Positions 35,701 through 43,689 of a DNA stretch of 64,000 bases are shown piece by piece. This DNA is from Zobellia barbeyronii (GTDB lineage: Bacteria > Bacteroidota > Bacteroidia > Flavobacteriales > Flavobacteriaceae). The first letter of the stretch is position 1; each line of letters opens with the position of its first letter. The DNA lies in NCBI RefSeq assembly GCF_018603515.1, contig NZ_JACATN010000003.1, positions 372,001 through 436,000 of the forward strand, in the 5' to 3' direction. The position numbers and the translations under genes are program-made. The notes beneath the pieces are model-generated. The model ran no database searches and was not told the DNA's origin. It saw only the letters and a program-made list of their open reading frames with translations.

Positions 35701-37938
35701 AGGCCTGAATTCATTCATTTCGGCCTCATTGATTCTGAACTCCGAAATACTGTTCCAGTTATTGTTCTCCTGTGAATTACCCTGGCCTATATAGCGCAGG
35801 TACCTCACACTTTGCAACGGAAAGCTATAAGCCTCCAAAGATATGGAATTGCCACTGCTCCTTTGGCCTTCCAAAACGTTAGTCCAGTTAGAACCATCAT
35901 CCGATACGGCAAGGTCAAAAAGACTAGTCCTTCGGTTTCCCGAGAAAAAGGCGATCTCCACATCGGACACGTTCTTGGTCTCCCCAAGATCGAATGTCAT
36001 CCATTCTCCCAAACCGTTGGAACTCCATCGGGAATAATAATTGCCGTCCATAACGTTGCAGGGGCCGTTACCGTCGTCCGAACTGACTGAAATCCGAACG
36101 AGAGCGATTCCCGTACTCGGCGAAGAATCCAGACAATCCCTTTCAGGTAAAACAAACTTGTTTATTCGGAATTCCGTAACTCCTTCTAAATCATTATTGT
36201 CCTGGGAATCTTGAGCCGTATAGCGTAAATATTTGGTATTTCGGACGGGAAAATTAAACTTTTCCAAGGCCAGCGAGGCACCGCTGCTAGACCCGTCCTT
36301 TAGTACTGTTGTCCAGTTAGCACCATCATCCGACACCGAAATATCAAACACGCTAGCGCTTATATCACCTGACAAAAAGGCTATTTCAACTTGGTCGACA
36401 TCACTTGAACCATCCATTTCAAAAGTTATGGATTTGCTCGAAAAGTTGGAACTCCAATAGGAGACTAAATCATTGTCCATGACATTACAGGGACCGTTGC
36501 CTTCATCTGAAACAGCCACAATTCTATTTGGAACTAGGCCGGAAGAGGGACTTGAATCAAAGCATTCAATTTCAGGAATTCGTGGTTCGTTTATTCTAAA
36601 TTCGGTAATACTATTCCAATTATTATTTTCCTGTGAATTCCCTTGTCCTACGTATCTAAGGTATCTAATATTTTGTGTTGAGAATTGAATCTCTTCTAAG
36701 TTTGTAGAAGCACCACTACTTGATTGATTCTCCAAAACAGTAGACCAGTTTTCTCCATCAATAGACACTTCTAAATCAAAAATACTAGCTCTATTATTAC
36801 CCGAGAAAAAGGCAATTTCCACACCTCCCACGTTCTTAGGCTCTCCAAAATCAAAAGAAATCCACTCACCTAGACCATTGGAACTCCATCTAGAATAAAA
36901 ATTACCATCCATTACGTTGCATGGACCATTACCGTCATCGGAATTTGCTACAATATTTTCAGGCACTAAACCAAAAGGTGGGTTTATTTCAAGACAGTTA
37001 CTTTCAGGTAAAACAGATTCGTCTATTCGGAATTCCGTAATCCCGTTTAAAGCATTATTGTCTTGGGAATTACCTTGAACAGTATACCGTAAATACTTCG
37101 TGCTTTGGAAAGGAAAATTAAATTTCTCTAAATCCAAAGAGGTTCCACTACTTGATCGGTCCTTTAAAACTGTTGTCCAGTTTACTCCATCAACGGACAC
37201 TAAAATATCGAATACGCTGACCCTTGTCTCTCCATACAAAAAGGCTATTTCAACCTGATCAACATCCTTAAAACCTGTCAATTCAAATGTTATGGATTCG
37301 CCTAGAACATTGGAACTCCAATAGGAGGTTAAATCATTGTCCATCAAATTACAGAGACCATTGCCGTCATCTGAAACAGCCACAATTCTATTTGGAACTA
37401 GACCAGACGAGGGACTTAGATCAAGGCATTCAATTTCAGGTATTCGTGGTTCGTTTATTCTAAATTCCGTAATACTGTTCCAATTATTATTTTCCTGTGA
37501 ATTCCCTTGCCCTACGTATCTAAGGTATCTAATATTTTGTGTGGAGAATTTAAACTCCTCCAAGTTTGTAGAAGCACCACTACTTGATTGACTCTCTAAA
37601 ACAGTAGACCAGTTTTTACCATCGATGGATACTTCTAAACTGAATATACTAGCTCTATTATTACCCGAGAAAAAGGCAATCTCAACCCCCCCAACGTTCA
37701 TAGCCGCCCCTAAATCGAATGAAATCCACTCACCTATACCATTGGAACTCCATCTAGAATAAAAATTACCATCCATTACGTTGCATGGCCCATTACCGTC
37801 ATCGGAATTTGCTACAATATTTTCAGGCACTAAACCAAAAGGTGGATTTAGCTCAAGACAATAGCTTTGAGCACTAGCACTTAAGGATATACCAAGTAAA
37901 AAAAATAAAAACTGGGTTTTAATGTAAAGTTTCTTCAT
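32749..37938 (-). CDS. Giant T9SS-secreted protein with discoidin-like, PKD-like and DUF285 repeats
   Basis: About 1729 aa from the ATG at 37938, chosen because it begins the signal peptide (MKKLYIKTQFLFFLLGISLS); an upstream in-frame ATG at 37977 adds 13 residues. Layout by nucleotide: five F5/8C-like domains of about 430 bp (37.86-35.71 kb), each starting with a Cys-containing segment such as CLELNPPFGLVP; then three modules, each a PKD-like domain (YSVNWGDGST) followed by DUF285/BspA-type repeats (FNQDISSWDVSNV, SHMF); then a type A sorting domain ending in YQKQMVINK. Domains 1-2 and 3-4 are a duplicated two-domain unit. A cell-surface or released adhesin, possibly carbohydrate-binding, is the inference. 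No catalytic domain was seen. Confidence 0.92.
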   Translation of the reverse strand: MKKLYIKTQFLFFLLGISLSASAQSYCLELNPPFGLVPENIVANSDDGNGPCNVMDGNFYSRWSSNGIGEWISFDLGAAMNVGGVEIAFFSGNNRASIFSLEVSIDGKNWSTVLESQSSSGASTNLEEFKFSTQNIRYLRYVGQGNSQENNNWNSITEFRINEPRIPEIECLDLSPSSGLVPNRIVAVSDDGNGLCNLMDNDLTSYWSSNVLGESITFELTGFKDVDQVEIAFLYGETRVSVFDILVSVDGVNWTTVLKDRSSSGTSLDLEKFNFPFQSTKYLRYTVQGNSQDNNALNGITEFRIDESVLPESNCLEINPPFGLVPENIVANSDDGNGPCNVMDGNFYSRWSSNGLGEWISFDFGEPKNVGGVEIAFFSGNNRASIFDLEVSIDGENWSTVLENQSSSGASTNLEEIQFSTQNIRYLRYVGQGNSQENNNWNSITEFRINEPRIPEIECFDSSPSSGLVPNRIVAVSDEGNGPCNVMDNDLVSYWSSNFSSKSITFEMDGSSDVDQVEIAFLSGDISASVFDISVSDDGANWTTVLKDGSSSGASLALEKFNFPVRNTKYLRYTAQDSQDNNDLEGVTEFRINKFVLPERDCLDSSPSTGIALVRISVSSDDGNGPCNVMDGNYYSRWSSNGLGEWMTFDLGETKNVSDVEIAFFSGNRRTSLFDLAVSDDGSNWTNVLEGQRSSGNSISLEAYSFPLQSVRYLRYIGQGNSQENNNWNSISEFRINEAEMNEFRPFVTTWKTDNPGISGDNQITIPTFPEENYNYSVNWGDGSTNVNVGGNITHTYETPGIYEVSISGDFPRIYFNAGFEQTENVDELKIISVNQWGNVKWTSMESAFTDCRNLDVVASDIPNLTKVYSLASMFEGCDALVGNSSFDNWDVGNVVDMFRTFTTAKSFNQNLNKWDVSQVENMQYMFFGTTLFNAPIGAWDVGSVTKMSHMFNDSYKFNQDISEWDVSNVTKMNNMFKSAYEFNQNIGSWDVGNVQNMSEMFQYASKFNQDIGKWDVSQVEIMFSMFHSSKAFNQDIGDWDISGLTGSFGLQNMFNGQTEMSFENYDKLLLGWSTLSADERRIPRDVYFSANNLTFCLGKEVRQILVNDYGWHIKDSGQMADCIDSSSFVTTWKTNNNGVSRYNEVRIPASGMDYNYNVDWGDDTSNSGVTGEITHKYRTGGVFQISITGIFPKMNWSTFGDNEKLISIDHWGDIKWSSMEYAFANCKDLKIVATDTPDLSNVISLSHMFSGVDNIGTNLSTWDFSNISNMDYMFSYSDFFDSDISSWNISNVTTMNNMFQGASLSNKNYDALLNGWSSQTLKNGVIFNAGNSQYCQGQEARQKLINDFGWSITDAGKSNCNDPIIRPFITTWKTDNVGASADNQIKIPIYAPEIYNYSVDWGDGTSDIGITGSKTHTYEVPGVYQISISGAFPRIFMEESYKSDSYKLISVDQWGDQIWTGMSQAFQDCKNLHILASDIPDLRDVTSFRRMFVNATSMNEDISGWDTNDVLDMSYMFLNADSFNQDISSWDTSNVNSMSHMFLDANSFNQDLSSFNISNTKDLSKMFSGSGLSSLNYDKTLIGWAQQEELTQYITLDATNITYCASEDARQQLIDIYDWTINDGGISCDDSDMSLTSINAKGSIINTTTLTPNPVIAETILSFEKPVQLTEINIFDVSGRLVHSYSGSAVSDDGAYLLNVEELPSGTYFIRSLDAQGEQYQKQMVINK
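34640..35400 (-). repeat. DUF285/BspA-type tandem repeats, first module
   Basis: Roughly seven copies of a 23-25-residue unit (core FNQDIGxWDVxxVxxMxxMF) within the giant T9SS protein. Two shorter blocks of the same repeat lie near 33930-34330 and 33120-33560. Confidence 0.85.
35710..37865 (-). repeat. Five discoidin-like domain repeats
   Basis: Units begin near 37860, 37430, 37000, 36570 and 36140. Unit 1 resembles unit 3 and unit 2 resembles unit 4 at DNA level over long stretches (compare 37440-37570 with 36580-36710), showing duplication of an about 860-bp pair. Unit 5 is protein-homologous but GC-richer. Confidence 0.9.
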
Positions 37939-38107
37939 ATAGTTGGTCGGTTTTGATGCTAGAAAAAAATAGTTCAATATTTATAATTTGTCTGGTATAA
38001 GAAAAATAATGCTTGTAAGATATTACTTAGATTCAGACATAGGAGTTAGTAAAGCTGATTATCGATAAAGTGTATATAAACTGTGTTAAAATACACACAG
38101 TTTTTAC
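37939..38107. other. Upstream region of the giant T9SS gene
   Basis: About 170 bp of AT-rich sequence between the start codon and the right-hand terminator copy. It must hold the promoter, but I find no exact consensus. A loose inverted repeat GTGTAT...ATACAC lies at 38070-38096. Confidence 0.4.
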
Positions 38108-38143
38108 AAACAAAAAAAAACGCCCATTTCTGGGCGCTTTTTT
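38108..38143 (-). terminator. Terminator of the acyltransferase gene, right copy of an inverted pair
   Basis: Same stem-loop as 32708-32744 in opposite orientation, matching over about 36 bp with two or three differences. On the minus strand it follows the stop at 38214 by about 70 bp. Confidence 0.85.
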
Positions 38144-38213
38144 GTTAATTATCATAAGAGTAATAATAGAGTGGTTACCTGAGATTAAAACAGTAAGCCT
38201 AACTCAAGAAACA

Positions 38214-38747
38214 CTACCGAGAGATCTTTCCTACTACACCTTTAAAGAATTTTTTATAGACTTTAAAATCAGCTTCTTTATCGTCCGTAGTATACAAAGG
38301 TTCTGAAACCTTGACCTGTTTTTTACCAAAATCAAAAGCTATTAAAACTATGGGGACATTAGCTCCTTTAGCAATGTAGTAAAAACCTGTTTTCCATTTA
38401 TCTACCTTCTTACGGGTACCTTCTGGCGCAATTGTTAACCTGAATTTTTTTCGTTTTTCAAATACCTTTACTGTGGCCGAAACCATATCGTTATTCTTGC
38501 TACGATCAATAGGCTCACCCCCTAATCGTCTAAATATAAACCCGAAAGGAAAAGCAAAAAGACTCTTTTTACCAACAAAATTGATTTCTTCTCCCCATAC
38601 CTTTCTAATAAGGAGTCCGAGGAAAAAATCCATATAACTTGTATGTGGTACTACTGCAATTACAAACTTATCTATATGACCGGGAAATTCGCCCACCATT
38701 TTCCAGCCCATCAACTTGAAATAAATAAAACGAGCTAATTTTTGCAT
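38214..38747 (-). CDS. 1-acyl-glycerol-3-phosphate acyltransferase-like protein
   Basis: 177 aa, a short PlsC-type acyltransferase. The catalytic HX4D motif is in VVPHTSYMDFFLG (His about 33), and the second block APEGTRKKVDKWKTGFYYIA corresponds to the EGTR substrate-binding motif. It is predicted to transfer an acyl chain to a lysolipid or related acceptor at the inner membrane; the acceptor is unknown. It is shorter than PlsC (about 240 aa), as in the small flavobacterial paralogues. Separated by 81 bp from the upstream KdnB-like gene on the same strand. Confidence 0.9.
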   Translation of the reverse strand: MQKLARFIYFKLMGWKMVGEFPGHIDKFVIAVVPHTSYMDFFLGLLIRKVWGEEINFVGKKSLFAFPFGFIFRRLGGEPIDRSKNNDMVSATVKVFEKRKKFRLTIAPEGTRKKVDKWKTGFYYIAKGANVPIVLIAFDFGKKQVKVSEPLYTTDDKEADFKVYKKFFKGVVGKISR

Positions 38748-38828
38748 GAGAGTACGTAGAGATTTAAAAAAGTGAAATTGGCTTTACCATCTAAGGTAAT
38801 CACCTATTTCACCAATAAAAATATAATA

Positions 38829-39959
38829 CTAAATTTTTCTGTAGATGGATTCTAACTTTTCAGGAGTAATGGTGTCCCGCCAGTTTTTACCTAATGCATT
38901 TTCCCATAGCGGAACCATGTTCATTGCTACGGAAATCATAGTCTCAAACTCTGCTTCACTTAGATTAGCACAGATACCAGTTGGTAATTCAATATTATGT
39001 TTTTCCTTCATTTTATTGAAAAGATTTACACCTTCTGGGTAGAACTCTTCAAGATGTTGAAATACTAAACAATTACCAATACCATGTTTGACTCCCAATA
39101 AATAGCCAAGACCATAACTCATAGCATGTGCCACACCTACTTGAGAATAAGCAATGCTCATACCTCCGTGCCATGAGGCCATCATTAGTTTATCTCTTGA
39201 CTCCTCTGCCGGTAAATCTCCTAAGTAAACCTCTTTACACAATTCTAGAGCTTTCTCTCCATAACTTTGGCTAAAGGCATTTAAAAATGTCCCTGTAAGT
39301 GATTCAATACAATGAATAAAACAATCCATACCAGTATAGAACCATTGCTCTTTTGAGACTCCTTGGGTTAAATCTGGATCTAAAAGCACTTGACCAAAAG
39401 TAGTATGGTCTGAATTTATTCCTAATTTTTTATCTGGCCCCAATAAAACCGTAGTTCTAGAAACTTCTGCGCCTGTTCCACTTATTGTAGGTATTCCCAC
39501 GTGAAAAATTGCTGGCTTTTGAACTAAATCCCATCCTTGATATTCTGAAGAACTTCCGTTATTAGTTAGTAAAATTGATACAGCTTTGGCTAAATCTAAT
39601 AGAGTTCCTCCTCCAATACCAACAATTCCCGAAGGCAAATCTTGATATTCTCTCTTAATTTTATCGACTAAAGCATCTACTTGAGCTGTTTTAGGCTCCT
39701 CTTCTGCAGAGATGAATATAATCTGATCATTGAAAATCAGTGGAATTCTTTTTGCCAACTCCGTATTTTCAAAAACATCATCAACTAAAAAAATAAAAGG
39801 AGCATCAGAATGTTTGCGCTTGGGCATTAGTATCTCTCCCAATTGATTAAAACTTCCCTTGCCAAAAACCACTCTAGGCACCATTGGAAAATTTCTAAAT
39901 TCCGTTTGTTTACCTACAGTTGCTTTTTTTACCTGCATTTCTTTTTTTACCTCCATCAT
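38829..39959 (-). CDS. kdnB: Iron-containing dehydrogenase, probable Kdo 8-oxidase (KdnB-like)
   Basis: 376 aa of the Fe-alcohol dehydrogenase superfamily: GIGGGTLLDLAKAVS (NAD site), GIPTISGTGAEVSRT, GMDCFIHCIES and YGLGYLLGVKHGIGNC supply the metal Asp and His ligands. The sequence strongly recalls Shewanella KdnB (FGKGSFNQL, YQGWDL, QWFYTGMDC, GGMSIAYSQVG), which oxidises the C8 hydroxyl of Kdo before transamination by KdnA to 8-amino-Kdo. The nearby kdsB (two genes upstream) supports that role. kdnA is not in this window. The name is from remembered similarity and context; a general Fe-ADH function is the alternative. Confidence 0.8.
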   Translation of the reverse strand: MMEVKKEMQVKKATVGKQTEFRNFPMVPRVVFGKGSFNQLGEILMPKRKHSDAPFIFLVDDVFENTELAKRIPLIFNDQIIFISAEEEPKTAQVDALVDKIKREYQDLPSGIVGIGGGTLLDLAKAVSILLTNNGSSSEYQGWDLVQKPAIFHVGIPTISGTGAEVSRTTVLLGPDKKLGINSDHTTFGQVLLDPDLTQGVSKEQWFYTGMDCFIHCIESLTGTFLNAFSQSYGEKALELCKEVYLGDLPAEESRDKLMMASWHGGMSIAYSQVGVAHAMSYGLGYLLGVKHGIGNCLVFQHLEEFYPEGVNLFNKMKEKHNIELPTGICANLSEAEFETMISVAMNMVPLWENALGKNWRDTITPEKLESIYRKI

Positions 39960-39962
39960 AAC

Positions 39963-40664
39963 CTATTTCAAATACGCTAATATATCTGACAATGTATTAA
40001 TTTTCAGATAATTGTAATCTTCATCATTAATTTTCACTTGTTCATGTTGCCACGTAGTATGAAAGGGTACATGTACCGCTTGCGCACCAATTTCAACCAA
40101 AGGCAGCACATCGGATTTTAATGAATTCCCTATCATTAAAAACTCATTTACATCAATTTGCAAATGGTTCAACAAATGTATATAGTTTTCTTCTTTCTTA
40201 TCACTTAGGACTTCCACATGGTGAAAAAATTCAGAAAGTCCAGACTTTTCTAATTTACGTTCTTGATCTAAAAGATCACCTTTTGTCAAAACAATAAGTC
40301 GGTAATTACCGCTTAATTTACGTAAAACTTCTCTTACACCATCTAATAACTCTACTGGTTGGCGTAACATTTCTTTACCTAGATTCAAAATTTCTTCAAT
40401 CGTTGCTTGTGAAACCCTGTTATTTGAAAGTTTCAATGCAGATTCTACCATAGAGAGCATAAAACCTTTTACACCATAGCCGTAAAGCTCCAGGTTATTG
40501 ATTTCCATTTTAAACAACTCCTGATCTATGGTATTCATAGTCTCGTAACCTTCCAAAAGCTTAGCGAACTTCTCCTCTGCTTCTCTAAAATAGGTTTCGT
40601 TTACCCACAACGTATCATCGGCATCAAAGCCAACTACTGTAATTTTACTATAATCTACTTCCAT
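39963..40664 (-). CDS. HAD-superfamily hydrolase
   Basis: 233 aa. HAD motif I is FDADDTLW (nucleophile Asp at about 14), motif II/III are in LIVLTKGD and the Lys region near SDKKEENY, and motif IV is [11 protein letters not shown]. It is a phosphatase of unknown substrate with an alpha-helical cap. Its start overlaps the kdsB 3' end by 10 bp and its stop is 3 bp from the KdnB-like start, so the three are one operon. A role in Kdo-phosphate handling is possible, but it is not KdsC-like in length. Confidence 0.9.
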   Translation of the reverse strand: MEVDYSKITVVGFDADDTLWVNETYFREAEEKFAKLLEGYETMNTIDQELFKMEINNLELYGYGVKGFMLSMVESALKLSNNRVSQATIEEILNLGKEMLRQPVELLDGVREVLRKLSGNYRLIVLTKGDLLDQERKLEKSGLSEFFHHVEVLSDKKEENYIHLLNHLQIDVNEFLMIGNSLKSDVLPLVEIGAQAVHVPFHTTWQHEQVKINDEDYNYLKINTLSDILAYLK

Positions 40665-41383
40665 GCTTGTTGTGCTCTTTTCAAATCTTCGGGAGTATCT
40701 ATTTCTATTCCCGAAACGGTTGTTTCAACCATTTTGATTTTCTTTCCGTACTCTAGGTAACGAATAGCTTCAATTTTTTCAATAGCTTCTAACGGCAGCA
40801 TTGGTAATCTTTGGAAAGCCATTAAAGCACTTTTCCTAAAGGCATAAATACCTTTGTGCTTATAATAAACACTATCAATTTCTTTATTTCTTGGGTAAGG
40901 AATTACAGAACGTGAAAAATACAGGGCAAAATTACGATTATCAACAATGACCTTTACTGTGTTGGAGTTGTTTATTTCTTCTTCATCAGTAATCCTAACC
41001 ATTAAGGACGCTAAGTCTATTTCTTTCTCCGTATCGTTTTTAAACACTTCTAAAACGCTTGCCAAACTTTCTCTATCCGTAAAGGGTTCGTCTCCTTGAA
41101 CGTTCACAATAATATCAACATCCATATCCGTAACTGCCTCAGCAATTCGATCACTACCGCAGTCATGTTCCTTCTGGCTCATAAGTGCTTGACCACCTGC
41201 GCTGGTTATAGCATCAAAAATAACATCACTATCTGTCACTACATAAACCTCGTCAAATAACTTGGTCCCTATTGCTGCTTCGTAAGTACGCAGAATTACA
41301 GGTTTCCCTGATAGGTCCTGCATTAATTTTGCAGGGAATCTAGATGCCGCATAACGGGCCGGTATCATGGCTATTATTTTCAC
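40655..41383 (-). CDS. kdsB: 3-deoxy-manno-octulosonate cytidylyltransferase
   Basis: 242 aa. [23 protein letters not shown] is the CTP-binding signature, followed by VQGDEPF and [14 protein letters not shown]. It activates Kdo (or 8-amino-Kdo) as the CMP-sugar for LPS inner core synthesis in the cytosol. First gene of kdsB-HAD-KdnB. If the downstream KdnB assignment is right, the true substrate may be 8-amino-Kdo, as known for Shewanella KdsB. Confidence 0.97.
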   Translation of the reverse strand: MKIIAMIPARYAASRFPAKLMQDLSGKPVILRTYEAAIGTKLFDEVYVVTDSDVIFDAITSAGGQALMSQKEHDCGSDRIAEAVTDMDVDIIVNVQGDEPFTDRESLASVLEVFKNDTEKEIDLASLMVRITDEEEINNSNTVKVIVDNRNFALYFSRSVIPYPRNKEIDSVYYKHKGIYAFRKSALMAFQRLPMLPLEAIEKIEAIRYLEYGKKIKMVETTVSGIEIDTPEDLKRAQQAWK

Positions 41384-41473
41384 TTTATATCCTGATTATC
41401 GTTTACTATTATATTTCTTTTCTCTCTACAGATTACTAAAACTTGAAAATTTCGTAAGCCACTTTAAATGTCT

Positions 41474-42043
41474 TTAGTCCGTTCTTTTGGGCCTTAACTT
41501 TCTATAAATACGAAAGATAAAAACCAAAATGATAATAACTAAAATCACTGCAAGTACTGGCGCAAATATTGATGCCGTGGCTACAACGACCGCTGTACCT
41601 GTTTCTACTGTTGAAACTATAGGATTGGCCAAACCACCTGTTGTTGCTGTAGAAGCCAATCTACCTGTTGCTCCCGCACCTTTTATAGCAGTAGCTGTTC
41701 CTCCTCCTGCAATGATTGCCAAAGACCAAGTTACCACCGGGTCTAAATCTGCCACTGTAGACACCATAACGGCCGTACCGGCTATGGCGGCTAAAGGCAC
41801 TGCAAAGCTATCTAAAAGATTGTCCACCAAGGGTATGAAATAGCCAAAAATTTCAACTAGGGTTGCAACTCCCAGAGCTACCACCGCTGCAAAACTCCCT
41901 ATCCATTGCCAGCTTTCATTAAGCTCCCAAACTCCGGTATATGATGCCAAGCTCAAAGCAAATAGTGGCAAGAATACACGAAAGCCTACAGATGCAGCAA
42001 GGCCAATGCCTAAAAAAATACTGATTATGCTTTCTGAGGTCAT
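41474..42043 (-). CDS. DUF4126 membrane protein
   Basis: 189 aa with about five or six hydrophobic helices rich in Gly/Ala (SIISIFLGIGLAASVGFRVF, VVALGVATLVEIFGY, AVPLAAIAGTAVMVS, IVVIATASIFAP-like). The opening and the GGGTATAIKGAG...TTGGLANPIVSTVETG region match the DUF4126 family of inner-membrane proteins of unknown function. Short cytosolic basic tail RIYRKLRPKRTD. No partner is evident: kdsB lies 90 bp downstream on the same strand. Confidence 0.85.
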   Translation of the reverse strand: MTSESIISIFLGIGLAASVGFRVFLPLFALSLASYTGVWELNESWQWIGSFAAVVALGVATLVEIFGYFIPLVDNLLDSFAVPLAAIAGTAVMVSTVADLDPVVTWSLAIIAGGGTATAIKGAGATGRLASTATTGGLANPIVSTVETGTAVVVATASIFAPVLAVILVIIILVFIFRIYRKLRPKRTD

Positions 42044-42148
42044 ATTATTCCTAAATTATAGTGATTTACATAAGGTTAAATGGAGTACATTCTTCTGTAT
42101 AGAAGCTCAAAACCCATTAATAAACTCTTTGCAAAGACGCAATTTAGC

Positions 42149-43597
42149 CTATTCCTCACCAACAAAAAAATCATCCTTGAATCCTATAAGATACAACTGC
42201 TTTTTTGCCCGTGTAACGGCAGTATACAACCAACGTAGGTATTCTTTATCTACTCCATTTGGCAAATAGGGTTGCTCAACAAAAACAGTATTCCATTGCC
42301 CTCCTTGAGACTTATGACAGGTTATAGCATATGAAAATTTCACTTGCAATGCATTGAAATATTTATTGCTCTTTACACCTAAAAACTTCTTGTATTTAGA
42401 TGATTCATTAGCAAAGTCCTTCATTACTTCTTGATAGAGCCTATTCCCCTCCTCATAAGGTAAAGACGGTGTTTCTGCCTTTATCGTATCTAACAATAAA
42501 ACGGTCTCAAAAGGTTTTTGGTTGGGATAATCTACCATTTGAACTTTAACCTCTGCAAATCTAAAACCATACAATTCTTTTATAGCAAATAATTCAAGGA
42601 CTTCAATAACATCGCCGTTAGCTATAAAACCAGCTTCACTATTAGGAGACAACCAAAAGTAATTGTTCTTTACGACCATCATAAAATCTCCTACGGCTAT
42701 CTCATTTTCTAAAAATAAGATTCGGCTACGAATATTTTCGTTATAGAGATTAGCCCTTTTATTGGACCTGACTATAAATGCGGTCTCTTCTTTCCCATTT
42801 TCGGAATAACTGGTATCAATAGCTTCTTGTATCTCATAACCATCAACAAGCCTAACTATATCTTTAAAATTGCTTAAATGAAATTTAAACTCATCTGTAA
42901 AATTACTTTGCAATTGCTCCCGAAGTAAGGTTGCATTTACCAAAATACCAGAATCCTCGGCCTGCCTAACTACTTCATCCAATTCCAATCGCACCACTTC
43001 CTTATCATAGTTTAGTGCTAACTTATCCGGGTCTAATGCTGGACTGATATTCAAATGCACAGGTGGTAGCTGAGCAGTATCCCCAATTAAAATGAGTTTA
43101 CAATTATGCCCGGAATAGACAAACTGAATTAAATCATCCAAAAGAGATCCATTACCAAATAGCTTAGAATCTGTTGGCGCATCGGGTATCATAGAAGCTT
43201 CATCCACTATAAAAATGGTATTTCTATGTTTATTTGGTGCCAAAACAAATTGAATTCCTCCTCCTCCCTGCTTTTTAGGAAAGTATATCTTTCTGTGAAT
43301 GGTGAAGGATTGCGTGTTCGCGTAATTAGACATTACTTTTGCCGCTCTTCCTGTGGGCGCCATTAAAACAGCCTTCATTGTGGTTTTCCAGAGGCTATTA
43401 ACCACAGTTCCTACCAAAGTTGTTTTACCCGTACCGGCAAAACCTTTAAGTAAGAACACATCGTCCTTTCTGTCAGAAAGTATATACGTAGCTAGCTTTT
43501 GTAATGCTATTGCCTGCTTGAGTGTAGGCTCGTGTGGAAATTTCTCCTTTAGTATTTTATAAAATGATGCATCGTTCAACGTTACCATAGGTATCAA
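42149..43597 (-). CDS. RecD/Pif1-like ATP-dependent DNA helicase
   Basis: 482 aa superfamily 1B helicase without the RecD N-terminal domain. Walker A is GFAGTGKTT (about 52-60), motif II FIVDEASMIPD, motif III GDTAQLPPV, and the C-terminal UvrD_C_2 block is AITCHKSQGGQW followed by WLYTAVTRAKKQLYLIGF. It probably unwinds DNA 5'-3' in recombination or repair. This compact RecD-like form (often annotated AAA family ATPase or exodeoxyribonuclease V alpha-like) is widespread in flavobacteria. Starts at Met1 or Met4. Divergent from the next operon. Confidence 0.9.
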   Translation of the reverse strand: MIPMVTLNDASFYKILKEKFPHEPTLKQAIALQKLATYILSDRKDDVFLLKGFAGTGKTTLVGTVVNSLWKTTMKAVLMAPTGRAAKVMSNYANTQSFTIHRKIYFPKKQGGGGIQFVLAPNKHRNTIFIVDEASMIPDAPTDSKLFGNGSLLDDLIQFVYSGHNCKLILIGDTAQLPPVHLNISPALDPDKLALNYDKEVVRLELDEVVRQAEDSGILVNATLLREQLQSNFTDEFKFHLSNFKDIVRLVDGYEIQEAIDTSYSENGKEETAFIVRSNKRANLYNENIRSRILFLENEIAVGDFMMVVKNNYFWLSPNSEAGFIANGDVIEVLELFAIKELYGFRFAEVKVQMVDYPNQKPFETVLLLDTIKAETPSLPYEEGNRLYQEVMKDFANESSKYKKFLGVKSNKYFNALQVKFSYAITCHKSQGGQWNTVFVEQPYLPNGVDKEYLRWLYTAVTRAKKQLYLIGFKDDFFVGEE

Positions 43598-43627
43598 AGA
43601 TAAACAGGATTTTTACGAGAAAAACTT

Positions 43628-43655
43628 TTGCGATTGAAAAAAAATTGTAGATTTG
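43628..43655 (+). promoter_or_regulatory. Promoter of the 43690-45699 operon
   Basis: TTG (43628-43630), 17 bp, TAGATTTG (43648-43655), exact Bacteroidota consensus, 34 bp before the first start. Confidence 0.75.
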
Positions 43656-43689
43656 TCACAACCACTAAAATATAATTAACACTTAAGAA

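Noticed and set aside
35812-37591. Several plus-strand ORFs of 60-90 codons
   Set aside because: They are antisense to the discoidin repeats of the giant gene and recur with each repeat copy, a product of the repeats and not independent genes.
38070-38096. GTGTAT...ATACAC inverted repeat
   Set aside because: Six-base arms 15 bp apart in AT-rich DNA, expected by chance.
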